A DNA stretch of 64,000 nt. Source: Eulemur rufifrons. Taxonomy: Eukaryota > Chordata > Mammalia > Primates > Lemuridae. A program made the position numbers and the translations under genes. The notes under the pieces are model-generated. The model ran no database searches, was not told the DNA's origin, and saw only the letters and a list, made by a program, of their open reading frames with translations. This document shows positions 25,676 through 39,771 of this stretch, in pieces (the first letter of the stretch is position 1; the number at the start of each line of letters is the position of its first letter). The DNA is taken from positions 46,882,001-46,946,000 of the forward strand of contig NC_090990.1 in assembly GCF_041146395.1 (NCBI RefSeq), in the 5' to 3' direction.

Positions 25676-26335
25676 GTGGTCAGTAAACTATGGACCACGG
25701 GTCAGTTCTGGCCCACCAGCTGTTTTTGTGTAGTCTATGAGCTAAAAATTGTTTTCACATTTTTAAAGGTTGAAAAAAAATCAAAAGACTATTTCATGAA
25801 AAGTATATGAAATTCGAATTTGTGTCCATAAACAAAGTTTTATTAAGACATTCATTTGTTTACCTATTGTCTATGGCTTTTTTTTTTTTTTTTTTTTTTT
25901 CTGACAGAATCTCGCTGTGTTGCCCAGACATCAGCCTAGCTCACAGCAACCTCAAACTCCTGGACTCAAGTGATCCTGCTGCCTCAGCCTCCTGAGTAGC
26001 TGGGACTACAGGCATGTGCCACCATGCCCAGTTAATTTTTTTATATGTATATATTTTTTTAGTGTCCAGCTAATTTCTTTCTATTTTTTTTTTAGTAGAG
26101 ACAGAGTCTTGCTCTTGCTTAGGCTGGTCTCGAACTCCTGAGCTCAAAGGATCCACCCGCCTCGGTCTCCCGGAGTGCTGTGATTACAGGCGTGAGCCAC
26201 CACGCCCGGCCTGTCTATGGCTTCTTTTACACTATAATGGTAGAGTTAAGTACTAATAGTTGCACCAGAGACTGTCTGACCCATAATCCCCAAAATACAC
26301 ATATGTGGCCTTTTACCAAGAAAGTTTGCTGACCA
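25676..26335 (-). mobile_element. MER-type DNA transposon relic, interrupted by an Alu
   Basis: 'actatggaccacgggtcagt' at the left and 'aaagtttgctgaccatggat' at the right are the ends of a hAT-like MER element. 'acaaagttttattaagacat' and 'agactgtctgacccataatc' lie inside. A young Alu (25880-26211) has split it. The family name is not assigned. Confidence 0.65.
25880..26211 (-). repeat. Alu SINE, lemur-type, antisense, inside a DNA transposon
   Basis: Flanked by TGTCTATGGCTT at 25868-25879 and 26212-26223. A few bases of the Alu right arm, after 'gctgtgttgcccagac', are deleted relative to its neighbours. Confidence 0.97.
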
Positions 26336-26429
26336 TGGATGTAGACCAATGGAGCTTTGGTACTATGTATCACATATTTATGCCTAGATAACAGAAATTC
26401 ATCATCCTATAATTTAATCTATGGAAATC

Positions 26430-26520
26430 TTATTCATTTACTCATCCACTTACCGAGCATTTTTTAAGAGTTTGGTATGAGCCAGGCTTTGGGCTGGATT
26501 CTGTGAGAGAAGTAAGTACA
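26430..26520 (-). repeat. L2 LINE 3' fragment
   Basis: 'ttactcatccacttaccgag', then 'ggtatgagccaggctttggg', resembles an antisense L2 3' end. Confidence 0.45.
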
Positions 26521-26879
26521 AAGACTGACTCAGGACTGGCTAGAGTGAGGCCAAGTGGCGGAGGAAAGAAATGCCATCTCCAGTATCTCTTGCTTTGTGT
26601 TCTCTCTCCTCACTCAGGAGACGACACTAGTCATTTTAAAAGCATCCATGAAATCGTGCCACTATTGTACGTTTTTATTGTAAATTAATGGGAAATATAC
26701 TATGGAACACATATGCTGCAAAAAGATCTAGAGACAAATTAGGTTTACAATTTAATATTCTACTTCTAATATGGCACTTTTTATTGTTACTTAGGTTATG
26801 TCACTAAATTTCTTGCTCTTAACCAGGAGGCCATTAGATTAATAAATTCCACGTGGACAGGAACAGCAAGTATATGCCT

Positions 26880-27050
26880 GTAACATGCCAGACCCCGGGC
26901 TGGGCACCTCACACACACTGCTCAGTTAACTCTTCCAGCAGCCTGTTAGACAGTGGTTACGGGCATTTTTCTGATGATAAGTAACCCCAGTTTCATCTGT
27001 TAATTTCCTGCTTGGGAACTCAAATCCACCTCTGCGTCACTCCAAAACCT
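26880..27050 (-). repeat. MIR SINE fragment, degraded
   Basis: 'aacatgccagaccccgggct', 'gttaactcttccagcagcct' and 'ttctgatgataagtaacccc' resemble reverse MIR. Confidence 0.45.
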
Positions 27051-27136
27051 GGGCCCTTTTGCAGCAAAGACCGTGATTAATGCTTAGAGCAAAACCCCGC
27101 ACAGGCCTACCTATGAGTCTTTTTGTTCCATACCAG

Positions 27137-27430
27137 AGATTGGCAAACTTTTTCTCTAAGAACCAGATAGTAAATATTTCAGGCTTGTGAGCCACACAGT
27201 CTGTCACGGTTACTCAGCCTTGCCACTGTATCGTGCCAGCAGCCAGAGAGCCGCGCACTAGGTGTAAATCAATCAGTGAGTCTGCGTTCCAATACGGTTT
27301 TATTTACGGACACTGAAATTTGGGTTTCCTATCATTTTCACGTCTTGAAATATTATTATTCTTTTGATTTTTTTTTTCAACCTTTTGAAAATGTAAAAAC
27401 CATCGTTGGCCCTCGATCCCTGCTTTTACG
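27137..27430 (+). mobile_element. MER-type DNA transposon relic, second copy, opposite orientation
   Basis: 'attggcaaactttttctcta', 'ccagatagtaaatatttcag' and 'gagccacacagtctgtcacg' are the reverse complement of the ends of the 25676-26335 element. 'caatacggttttatttacgg' is its central part. Confidence 0.65.
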
Positions 27431-27747
27431 TAGGTTTAAAGAACATTGTGGATTTTATCGTGGCTTCTGTGCATTAGCTACAGCTGACCAGCAGATGGGG
27501 CCCTTGATCATCAGCCCTTTCCTAAAGGAGAATCAATCAATACTCATGATGATCAAACTTAGTTATCGGAACATTCTCTGGAGACTGTTATTTGTACGAG
27601 TATCTTGAAATTATTTAACATTTTGAATGGCTTGATTTTTTTTAAAGGGTTAGGTTCAGTTATTTGGAAAATGTACACATACAGAATTTATGCTCCATAA
27701 AAAGGTGTCATTAAACATCTTTTGTTAGCCTATAAACATTTTTTTCT

Positions 27748-27881
27748 AGCCAGGTGTGGTCGCCCACACCTGTGATCACAGCACTTTGGGAGGCCAAGGC
27801 GAGAGGATCGCTTGATGCCAGGAGTTTGAGACCAGCCTAGGCAACATAGCAAGACTCTGTGTCTACAAAAAATTTTTTAAA
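27748..27881 (+). repeat. Free Alu left monomer (FLAM-like)
   Basis: 'gcactttgggaggccaaggc' and 'gagaccagcctaggcaacat', ending at 'gtctacaaaaaatttttt', with no right arm. Confidence 0.85.
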
Positions 27882-28159
27882 AGATTTTTTTTCTCTCAAT
27901 TTTTGGAAAAACTCAGTCTAAAACAATTATTTAAGAAACAAACCTTTATAAAACAGCAATAACTCTTACAAACCTTTTCCCTTATGGGCCCAGCAAATAA
28001 TTTTTGAGTGTTGTGTTTTTTTACTATATATATAATATATTTGGGGATCAATTTTAGGTAATTGCTATTTTCAAGTATATAATACTTTATTGATTAAATC
28101 CTTTATACATCTAATTCATCTGATATTCTCTAATTAAAAGCATTTAAGCACTGTTTCTT

Positions 28160-28498
<339 letters not shown>

Positions 28499-28908
28499 TA
28501 AGCACTGTTTCTTAATTAATATTCTATAAGTCAAAATCTTCTGTCATGCCAGCCTGTATTCTCATTATAACGTAGGCCTTTATGTACCTAATCATTTAAT
28601 CATCTTAGGTTTTTCCATACATGTTTTCATGATGTACTTTAAGATTTGAAAATTTCCAAGTATATCAAAAATTGATGGATTGAGGGGCGGGGGGGACTTA
28701 ATGTTTTAATCTCAAAAGGGCTGTAGGAATGTCATGTTTCATCCCTGGGTGAATGGGCAGCAATGACCCAACCTTTTCCTTCATGGTGCTTTGCAGGAAA
28801 AGAGTGAAATGATAAACACACACAAGCCCCCACTGCCCGAGTCAGGGACGGTGCAAGCTGAGCTGTGTCTCCTACTCACCTATCATTCTGTGTTCAATCC
28901 TTTTCCAG

Positions 28909-29042
28909 GTGGTTTCCAGACTCCTCTGTCAGTGGACCCTGCGACATGTCCCATTGTCCCTGGCCAGGAAATGATTATAGAAATATCCAAGGGACGTTCA
29001 GGGCTTGGTCTCAGCATTGTGGGAGGAAAAGATACACCCTTG
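28909..29042 (+). CDS. PATJ: PATJ exon: start of PDZ8, with the GLGL carboxylate-binding loop
   Basis: 134 nt; acceptor TCAATCCTTTTCCAG, donor TTG|GTAAGT (near-consensus). Its first two bases complete Gly with the previous exon, and it ends in phase 0. It reads [20 protein letters not shown], then [20 protein letters not shown] and KDTPL. EMIIEIS is the first strand of the PDZ fold. [10 protein letters not shown] is the loop and second strand that hold the C-terminal carboxylate of the ligand. The rest of the domain is in the next two exons, beyond a 20 kb intron. In human PATJ this domain has been reported to bind claudin-1 (literature memory for PDZ8). The intron sequence just upstream stays open in frame back to 28791, but that is not an alternative exon start (phase does not fit). 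Confidence 0.97.
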
Positions 29043-29384
29043 GTAAGTTTCTAGACTTGAAATATATCCACTGTCACAGAATTAGTTGTTGAGCCTCACG
29101 ATGGCCCTGTGTCACTTCTTGGGTTTTTCATAGTATAGAAAAAAACATAATTATAAATAGATGTGCACCCATATTATAGCTAGCTTTCAAGTTTTTCTCA
29201 GTGTTTAATTTTCACCAGGATTTTCTCCATCTAGGATATTGAGTATTTTTATAAATGCTTATTAGACCGACAACATCATAGCAGCATTTAGAAGTATTAA
29301 AACAGGATTTAAGATGATGCCTGGCACTTAGTGACTGTTCTGTAAGTAGGAACTATTATTTTCATCATCATCATTTTTATTTAA

Positions 29385-29760
<376 letters not shown>

Positions 29761-30970
29761 AAAACATACATCGATTATCAAATATATAGCAATTATTCCA
29801 GCCCAACAATTTAGGGATTGTTTTATTCTAATCATGTTCTTGTCCTCATAATTTTTTTAAATTGGTCTATGTTAGTTTTTCCTGGGATGATTGATTTTTG
29901 ATTATTCAGTACCTTTTGTTTGTCATTAATCAATAGTGCCATTAAAATGTAAAATTTTTCCTGGATTTTGATTTACTCAAACTGCGATTAACCAATGCAT
30001 ATATATTTGAATAGGTAACACCTGTATATTATACAAAGTTAAATTGACACAAAAGGGAAAAAAATGAAAAATATCCCTCCTACCCTTTTGTCCTAGCCCT
30101 GCCCTCCACCACTCTCCCCCAAAACACCAGGGCCTTTCGCCAAAAACAGTCACTCTTATTAATGTTTTAAAATGAATATTTTGGTATTTCTTTTGCCCAT
30201 TTTGTTGAGTAAAGAATAAGTTGTATATGCCAAATTTATAGAGAAAACAAATATAATGTCATCCATGAAAGTATTTTTTTTTTATTTTTGGTAGGATTAT
30301 AATGATTTTGTGTTAGTACTGCTGGGGGGTAGGGAGATCCTATTCTACTTTTCTGTAATAACTATTAATCCCCTAAAGCACTAGGAAACTCAAGAACAGT
30401 TATGTATGCTACAGAAACCTGGGTCATAATGCCTTTTACATGTCTGCTGGTCATGGCGCTTCTCTCTCCTTCAATTCAGCCCAACCTGGAGAGTCCTGCT
30501 ACTTAGCTTGATCCTACTAGTGAACCACCTCACTTGAACCTGAATGTGCTCAGAGACTGGTGTTTATTTACTAAAGGATTTTATCTCTTTTGGCTTGATT
30601 AAAATATTGTTAAACTTTTCTATGGAGTTTAGGATAATTTATGTCCTGAATTCTCCCCTTGCCGGTGCAGGCAGAAGCTACGGTGTGTGGCTTCCTGCAC
30701 ACACTGTGATGTTTTTATCAGCTTGGATGGAGCTGAGAACACCTGGAGTTAACCAGGCTTGGCACCCAGGTTTAGCTCCCAGCCCCTTTTTATGGGTCTT
30801 TGCCTCCTTAAGACTCCAGACTTCTTTACATTTCTTGTTTTCTGGCTTGGCATACTCTCTGTTCAGCTTTTGTCATTGAGGAAAGAGGTAGACTCTTCTT
30901 AGAGATTTCCCTTCAAGTAATTTGGCCTAGGCTGTGTTTTTAATTGTTTTTGGTGGGGGGCAGGAGGTTG

Positions 30971-31257
30971 GGTTTTGTTTTGTTTTTTGAGACAGGATCT
31001 CGCTCTGTCTCCCAGGCTAGACTGCAGTGCCATCATCATAGCTCACTGCAGCCTCCAACTCCTGGGCTTAAGCCATCCTCCTGCCTCAGCCTCCAAGTAG
31101 CTGGGACTACAGGTGTGTACCACCATGCCCGACTAGTTTTTTAATTTTTTTGTAGAGACTGGATCAGGCTGGTCTCGAATTCCTGGGCTCAAGCAATCTT
31201 CCTGCCTCAGCCTCCCAAAGTGCTAGGATTACAGGCGTGAGCCACCACGCTTGACCT
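30971..31257 (-). repeat. Alu SINE (AluJ-like), antisense
   Basis: 'gagacaggatctcgctctgt' to 'gagccaccacgcttgacc'. The wording 'cccaaagtgctaggattaca' and the lack of the lemur-type middle mark an old copy. Confidence 0.92.
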
Positions 31258-31639
31258 GTATTTTTAATAATGCCCTCCAATTAAAGGTCATCTGGCCTTT
31301 TAGCAGTTCAAAGAAACACTTTGGCCAGCCGGCCAGCCGTCCAGCTAGCTGCTACTATACGTAGGCGGTCACATACCACCAGCATAAGACCAGACCAGAC
31401 CACTGTTCCCCAAACCTGCATATGCACTCCAGCCTCTGAGGCTCTGCTCCCCTTCCTCCTCTCAAATTGCCCTCTTCCTGCCCTCCTTTTCCTGCTGTCA
31501 TCAGGCTTCTGGACCTCCTTCAAGCTGCCCCTCCCCGTGAAGCCTTCCCTGGCTTCCATGATCCGTCCTCAGCTAAACTCAGCTGATGCTCGAGCATTCC
31601 TCACTATTGGCTCTCAGCCATATTTCCTCTCTACCCTCT

Positions 31640-31885
31640 GAGAGATTTCTTAGCCTCTCAGAGTCTATTACCTGATCTATTCACAGAGACAGTAATACCC
31701 TGTGGAGTTACTTGGAGGATCAGAGATGACCTTTGCATGAGGCTTAGCCTCGTGCTTAGCACATGGTGAGCAATCGCACATGACGTGTACCTTCTCCAAG
31801 CCTCATTTTCTACATGTGCAAAAGGAGCTTAATAATCCTGACTGATTGGGTTGTGGTGAGGATCAGAGATCTTATAAACAGTGAT
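31640..31885 (+). repeat. Two MIR-type SINE fragments in tandem
   Basis: 31640-31770 has 'gacagtaataccctgtggag' and 'gcttagcacatggtgagcaa'. 31785-31885 has 'ccttctccaagcctcatttt' and 'ctgactgattgggttgtggt'. Both are in forward MIR order and degraded. Confidence 0.5.
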
Positions 31886-31913
31886 AGAAAATTTTATATA
31901 TGTATGAAAATGT

Positions 31914-32222
31914 TGGGCAGGTACAGCGGCTCATACCTGTAATCCCAGCACTTTGGGAAGCTGAGCAGGAAGGATTGCTTGAAGCTAGGAGTTTGAGACC
32001 AGCCTGGGCAATATAGCAAGACTCCATCTCTACAAAAAATAATTTTTAAAATTGGCCAATATGGTGGCACACAGCTGTGGTCCCAACTACTCAGGAGGCT
32101 GAGGCAGGAACGTTGCTTGAGCCCGGGAGTCAAGGTTGCAGTGAGTTACATTAGCACCACTGCACTCCACCCTAGGTGACAGAGAAAGACTCTGTCTCAG
32201 AAAACATAAATAAATAAAATAA
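31914..32222 (+). repeat. Alu SINE (AluJ-like)
   Basis: 'cctgtaatcccagcactttg' to 'agactctgtctcagaaaaca', with an (AAAT)n tail. It has AluJ-type wording and many changes. Confidence 0.92.
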
Positions 32223-33744
32223 CATTGTCAAACCAAAGCCATGGGGTAGTATTCAGAAACTACTGGTTGATCCTGAACATGGGTAATGTCGCCCTTCCAA
32301 GGGCCTGTTTTCTCGTTTTCCCAAAGAGGTGTTCCTAAATATTAAATAAAATTGAATTTGTATAAATAAAGCTATATTTGAAATGAACCTGGGAAATTAC
32401 ATTTTAAGGAAATTCTTTAGTGAATTCCTTCATAAAGAAAAAGTAACCTTCTGATTTATTTTTTGTAAATGTAGGTCTCTCTATATTGCTTAAAATAAGG
32501 CAGAACTAGATTTCCCATAGGAAATCAGAAACATCTAATCAGCGTGTCTGGCCTAGCTGAATGAGTTGTGGTTTTCCTTTTGTTAACGTGAGTTTGCTTT
32601 GTGTGGGTTGGTTAGCATACCTGAACAAGGTGTGCCCGTGCTGCCCGGGGCTTTCATATTGCATTCATTTGTGCTACTCTTGAGGGCTTCCATTAAGCTC
32701 CCTCACTTCCTGCAACCCGGATGTGAGACTGTTTGCTAAATGCTATGCTCTGCTTCTCTTGCCACCGTGAGGCAGCCAAAAAAAAAAAAAAAATCTTTAA
32801 GAGCATCTTGAGGTTCATAATATGTGGTTCTGCCTTTTGAGGCTGTAAATCCCATTGTCCTTGGAAGTATAAGCACCACTTAAAAATGAGAGATGGGACG
32901 CGGCTTTTATTTCCTAACCTCAGGTACCTCATCAAAAGCCGTGAGTTAGACTCACGAGAAATCTATAAGCCTGTCTGTGGTTTTAGTGAGACTGAACAGC
33001 AAGGGAATGGAAAGTGCTTTAACAAATAAAGCTATTGTTTACCACAATGAGAATGTTTCATTTTTCCTTTTTTTTTTAACCCCCTCCAAATTTGGACAAG
33101 GAACATGCAACCTAATTGGCACTCTAGGTCACGTTATCCAGCCAAGTCTTGGGATTGCATCCAGCCAGCAGGAAGGCAGCAGGCAGAGATGAGAGCATAT
33201 GAAAGAAAACTGGGGGAAATGTTGGGACGCGCTCGCAAAAGTACCTTTGTACGTCTGGCTAAGCGGTGCATCCTTACTTCAGCTCTGGCGTAGGAAAAGA
33301 GTGCATTCTGAGCTCTGGTGACCCTCCTTAAGCCTCTGCTCCAACTCTCCCAGTTAGGATTTTTGTCTCTTCTTTGTTGTATGTCCAGCAGATATTTTTG
33401 CTGTCTACAGAGGAATTAAGTCTCTGGGACCTGGTCTTGACACCACATCAGTCCTCTCTGCTATAAATAGTTTCTCTCCAGTCAAGACAGATGGTTTCTG
33501 AGATCACAGAGGAAGATCTGACTTAGCATCCCATTGTGTTTGCAGCCGGTCATTTAAACCAACCTTTTAAAATGCCAAGATAATGATGAGGGTGAGCCTC
33601 TTGCGAAGGTTTACAAGCACACCTGGACCCAATCCTCAGTCACAGACTTCTGCCTCCGCTGTTTTAGTCCTGTGATGTTGCTCCCAGGTCTGCCTTTGGG
33701 GAATGGGGCTCTCCTGTGATAGGTTGCACATGTTGGCTCAAAGG

Positions 33745-33905
33745 CTGCCCTTTGCTTAGTGCTGAGGATACAAAATTGAGCAAGAGAATCTCGTCCTCAA
33801 AAAGCTCACACATTTGTTCAAGTTCATCCTACTGACTTTAATGTTTATAGTCTAATATAGGGGAGGATCAACCAATGAAGAACCATAATCGGGACTGTTA
33901 AAACA
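33745..33905 (-). repeat. L2 LINE 3' fragment
   Basis: 'tgcttagtgctgaggataca', 'aaattgagcaagagaatctc' and 'gtcctcaaaaagctcacaca' follow antisense L2. Confidence 0.5.
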
Positions 33906-33982
33906 GGGACTTCCTCTGGAAAGTATAAAGAAGCACTTTCTAGATTCAATTAATATAAGCTATTTTTTATATGTTTCTATAA

Positions 33983-34368
<386 letters not shown>

Positions 34369-34414
34369 GGTGGTATTTTAATTTGTATTTTTTATTTCCT
34401 TCCTCCTGCGCTCT

Positions 34415-34458
34415 CACTCATGCTCTCTCTCTCTCTCCCACTCCCTCCCTCCTCCCTG
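34415..34458. repeat. Pyrimidine-rich (CT)n/(CCCT)n tract
   Basis: 'tctctctctctctctcccac' followed by 'tccctccctcctccctg'. Confidence 0.9.
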
Positions 34459-34894
34459 TTGGGGTGTTAATTTGCATGAAATCCTGAAGCTCAGAGGATT
34501 CCACCTAATCTGCCAAATGAAAGACCAAAGGCTCTTTCCTCTTCTGATGCCTGCCTCCTGTTCCTTAAACTGCTGCTCCCTGAATCCTTCAACCTCCCCT
34601 TCTCAGAAATTTTTGCTTGCTGATCAGTTTTATTGCCAGTGTCCTCAGAAGTAGTAAAATACAGCTCTCCAGACTCATTCATTGGGGTTATTTTGTTATC
34701 AGCCTTAGGAATTATAGAGAAGAAAAAGAAAAACTTAAGAAATCTTTTATCTTGGAGTCTTGGCAGACTTGAACTGTTTTGGGGGTTGAAGAAAAATGAA
34801 ATGGAGAAAGAATAAGGGTCTCCAAGTCTCTCTCTATGCATTTTTCTACCATTACCAGAGGCTGCCAGTGTAGACAGTGAGTTCTCTCTAACCT

Positions 34895-35130
34895 AAAAGG
34901 CAGCGTAGCAGAGAAATGATGCTGATTCATTGGCTTTGGAATCTCAGCTCTTTAACTCTGGGATGCTGGACAAGTGACTTCACCTTTCGAGTTAAATCTC
35001 CTTCATCATTTGTACAACTGTGGTGATGACAAAAATCTACCTCTTAAGATTGTTGTGTGTAGCAATTAAGATAATAAATATAAAGAACTTTGCCAGGTGC
35101 CTGTCTTTACTGAGTTCAGCTACTGTTCAT
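34895..35130 (+). repeat. MIR SINE
   Basis: 'ttggctttggaatctcagct', 'ctggacaagtgacttcacct' and 'cttaagattgttgtgtgtag' follow forward MIR order. Confidence 0.65.
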
Positions 35131-35284
35131 TATTAGTAAACATTTGTATTAAAGGAGATCCTTAACTTTCTTCATCTGCATCTCTCTGGTATATTACCTG
35201 CACACTGAAACATGACTTTGTTCCTAGACAATTGGATATTTGTTTTTCAGCATCAAACTTTTGAAAAGTGATTGTGCTGTTCTT

Positions 35285-35460
35285 AATATGTAATTAAATG
35301 TATCATCTCATTTAATTCTCACAACAACCTTATAGGAGAGGCAATAGTGTTATCCTCATTTGCAGATGAAGAAATGGAGACATAGATAAGTTAGGTAGCT
35401 TCTTCAAGTACATGATAGTAGCAATTGTTCCAGTTAGGGTTTAAACAGACGATGTATCTC
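35285..35460 (-). repeat. MIR SINE
   Basis: 'catctcatttaattctcaca', 'atttgcagatgaagaaatgg' and 'ttaggtagcttcttcaagta' follow reverse MIR order. Confidence 0.7.
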
Positions 35461-36608
35461 CAAAGCCACCTATTTGGCCTTTTTTTCTGATATCGCCACT
35501 ATGCATCTTCTGTAAAAGGGAGATCTCCCTTCTTCTGTGAAAGGGAATTATCCGTCTCACCCACCAGACCCTGAGCTCCATTTTATTTTATATTTTTAAT
35601 ACCCCCATATAGTACCTTGCACACTTAAAAATGTGGCTCCTCCCTGGCCTCATTGCACCTCTCTGGATTCCAACCATGTGGCCTCCTTCACTTCCTCTAA
35701 TGAGTCTTGTTCCCACCCAATGCAGTGCTTTCCCCCGTGCTATAAATCTGTCTGGAGCACTTCTCTGATCGGTGCTAGCTGTAGCTAGAGTATTCTGTTT
35801 ATTTCTGGGCATGAATATGTGGTTGATAAGAACAATATTGATACCTGGGAAATCATAACCTGGGAAAATAAGAAAAGTTGAAGCCACATCATTTGAGAAA
35901 GAATTGAACAGACTGGAAAAGGGAAGATCAGAAAGGACAATGATGATTTCTGCGAACATCAAAGGTTAACCTTCTTGTAGATGGAGGATAAGAGTGATTC
36001 GGGTACTCCCAAGGGGCTCAGTGAAAAACAGATTTCACATTTTTATACCAAAGTACTTTCTAAACATTGGCTGACCACAAGTGGGATGAACTACTGGGGG
36101 AGAGTGAACACCCCCATCTCAAGAGATATTTTGGCAAAGTCCAAGCAGACACTCTCTAAAGATAGTATTGTGTTATTAAGCTTTGTTTTTAATCAAAGAG
36201 GAGTATTTACATTTAAATTCTCTTTTTCAAGCTGATAGTGTAAGAAAACTCTCTCTGGCTCTCTCTCGCAGGCATAACCTCTCTTTCCCTCTCAGTGAAT
36301 TCCTATCTCACAATTTCTTAAAACTTCAAAGTCTTACGTTTTTTAACTAAGGAATAAGGTGTAAGTATTGGTTTTGGTTTTGTTTTGTTTTATAGAAACT
36401 AGTGATTTTTACCACTTTTGGAAAGGAAAGTTTGTAAATATAAGCCCTAGTTCCTATATTTGTACTGTTCTTCTGGGTCTGCAGGCAAAATTTAGACATT
36501 CTTAATAATAAAAAGGCCTGGGAATGTCACAGTTAGAGTCTTGTCATTTCTCTCCAAGTTTCAAATCTGCGTTTTTTTCACCTCCGGATTTAGTACCAAT
36601 TTAATTCA

Positions 36609-36827
<219 letters not shown>

Positions 36828-38994
36828 TCAAGGAAGAAGAACTCTCCCATTTGGATACTATGTAGCAAAGTTCATCCACCTAGAAATTGAAGTGAAGAAT
36901 GCCTGTCCTTTATCTCTAACCATATGTCAAGTTCTGAAGTGACTTCATTTAACCGCTCATCATGTTGCACGCTATCATCTACTTATTCCTGCTCTTGACA
37001 ATTTAAACATAGGACTGAAGCAATTTAAACCACTGGATATTTTTAAAGTAAGCAGAAGAGAAAGCTATTTTACATTTGATTAAGTGTTTTATTTTGCTGT
37101 TCCCCTACACATGAACTTTGTACGGTCTGTTTCATGAGCAGTGTGGTTTGCTTTGGCGTGTGATCCCCCAAAGCCAAACTCCTTTTATCGTTATTGCTTA
37201 AGTCATATATTTTTACACAAAACATCTTATTACCTTAGTTTTATTTTAAAATCAAAGCACAGTTTGCAAAAACTCTGTGAATCACACTGAAAGAATGTTA
37301 ACGAATATACCTCTGAATTTCCAGATTTGGACATTTCTGGTCTTAAAGAATATGACTATAAGCAAAAATATTATGCAAGCTGAGTAAAATTTAAACAAGT
37401 AAGAACCAAATGGAACTATAGGGACATATAAAATGTAATGCAAATATTATACCACTTCCTTAAAATAAATCTATATTTCAGTATGAAAAATTATATTCAT
37501 ATTGATAAGTATCAACTTTTTGTTAAATCAGACTTCGCAAAGGAACTCCGTTTTAAATAAATGTAAAACAGTTTCTTTTTTGAGCTTAAAAAGAGAAAGC
37601 TTTTTACAGTCTAGAAATGCAAAACATTTTCATATATTCACAGCAATACTTATGCTGTCTGTTTTATTGCTATGATTTTTATTTCATGTATTAGTTACCT
37701 ATAAATAGTGTGCAAGAGTTTGCAATTCCTAAGTTTGAATTTTAAGATTGCTTGCATAGCCATTAAAACACACACATGCACGCATACACACAGATTGGTG
37801 TTATTTCTTCCAGTGTAACTGAGCATTTAATCCTTTTATGTCAAAAAAGCCACTATTATATATTGCTGATTTAATGTTCATTAATGTTTTCTATAGTTTA
37901 TTACCTGAGAATGTTTCAGTATTTCAAAATAATAGGTACTGAACATTATGTTCCATTTTCTTCCTCCTTGAGGAGTTTTGTAGGTGTATATTGGAATACA
38001 TAGACTCTCTTTCTTTCTTTTTGTAACAGTGTTTTGTGGGGATTAATTGAAGTCTGATCATGTTCTTAGATTCTCGGAAAATCTGTGTGGTAGACTATAA
38101 TTTGTTAGTGAGCAGAGTAGACTATCCATTTTTTATAGCTCCCTCTTGAAGTGAAAGAATACCCATATTTTAAAAACTGATTTCTCAGGTTAAACACATC
38201 TTGTCAAGGAAAAAAAAACTATGATTTCAAGTATGATAGATAAGTTCCTTTGACCCTTGCTGACTTCCCTTGTACAGCTATGGTCCCTCAGACTTTCTGA
38301 GCAGAAACAATTATCTATTCAACCCATGAAGTTGGCAAGTGAAACAACATCAATTTGACAAATACTATATTTCTTCTAAAGTAATAATCTTTTATTGTGA
38401 TCCATGGTGGGAAAGCAGTATATTAAACGTATACTCAAGTGTAAGACTCATCCAAATTATGAAATTGTTAAAGTGAGAAAATTCATCTTAGAGTAAAGAA
38501 AGTATAGTACTTGACAGTATTCTGCTTCAGGTTGTATATGTTCTTTTGAGATACTGAAATTAAGTATCCTCTTAATCTTTTTCTTCTCATGAATCAATGA
38601 GGTGATACCAAATACTCTTTGCATCAAAGAAGAGAAAAGTTCTTGGTCTGAAAGTAGGGAAGATTGGCAACTTTGCAACTTGTCTTAAATCATCTCTGCA
38701 TTTTACCTTTGTAATTGATTCAAAAAATATAGATCCATAAAGTGCATTGAGATATAAGCATAACAATACATGCCACAGCATAGGAAAAATACATTTTAAA
38801 TTTCCCATCCTTGGGTTAATCAACCCATTGCTCCATCATAGCAAGGACACTAGAGAGCTTCTCTGTCATCTTGAATCCTGTCATCTCTATTATAGATAGC
38901 ATTTGTCTGCATTTCTGTCTCTATCAGCTTTCACATTAGGCTTCCCAGTTTTGTTGTAGTGAAGTATCATCAGGGAAAAGCAACAGCAGGAGGT

Positions 38995-39655
38995 ATGGTT
39001 GATTCTCATTATATGTGGAAGTTGTGTTCTATAAAATCAAGGCAAACACTGAGTTAGTGAAGACTGAACCATTGCTTCTAGGGAAAATACAGAGGTAGGT
39101 TCCTCTGAGCCTCTGGTCACAACATTTTCAACAACTGATCAATACATAACCTTGTTTTGTATGTGTTTCTGTTTAAAAACACCTTGTTTAATGTATGTTG
39201 TTGATTCATTAACATTGAACTCAAGGCCAACAGCACTATAACTCGTGCCCAAATGAAGCTTATCTAACATATGTGTTTTCTCTCTAAAGCACATCATAGT
39301 CTTTTTTCACTTAGGAACACTAGACAGCACTTCAATACTATGCTTGGGGGCCATTTTAAATAGAAAAGTCACAAACAAAAAACACAAAGATGTGAAAAAT
39401 GTGACACTAAGTAGACCATGCAAAGGGTATTTGTTTGCAGTATGAGAGCTGAAAGCAAAATATCACCTTGTTCAATCTCAACTAGGAATGGGGGAATCAG
39501 AGGACTCAAATGTTTCATCGCTCTGCTCGTGTCTGAGAATGATGGTGAAAGTGCTGACAGCATGGATTTAGGGGTTACAGGTAAATTTTAGCGAGTAGGC
39601 AAATTCACAGACATGAAACCCATGATGAGTGAAGATTGCACTTACCTAAAACAGA
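38995..39655 (+). mobile_element. MER-type non-autonomous DNA transposon relic, about 0.65 kb
   Basis: 'gttgattctcattatatgtg', 'tgttctataaaatcaaggca', 'gtgagcctctggtcac'-like wording (39108-39122) and 'acttaggaacactagacagc' follow a known mammalian MER element that I recognise by pattern only. The left part ('cactgagttagtgaagactg') and right part ('gatgagtgaagattgcactt') are degraded inverted ends. Confidence 0.55.
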
Positions 39656-39771
39656 AAAATCAAAATGTTTGGGACCAGGACTCCTATAGTATGGCTTAGA
39701 AATGTTGGCATACAAATAGTACTTGGGCTTAGTCCTGAGCAATCTGTACTTGAGAAAAATAACCTAAAATA

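Noticed and set aside
28791..28908. Open frame upstream of the exon at 28909, with a possible acceptor TTGCAG at 28791-28796
   Set aside because: The previous exon ends one base into a codon. Using this acceptor gives a stop within a few codons, so it cannot be a longer form of the exon.
38457..38823. Two overlapping antisense frames rich in aromatic residues
   Set aside because: I looked for a processed pseudogene or transposase here. I recognise no family and there is no poly-A or site duplication.
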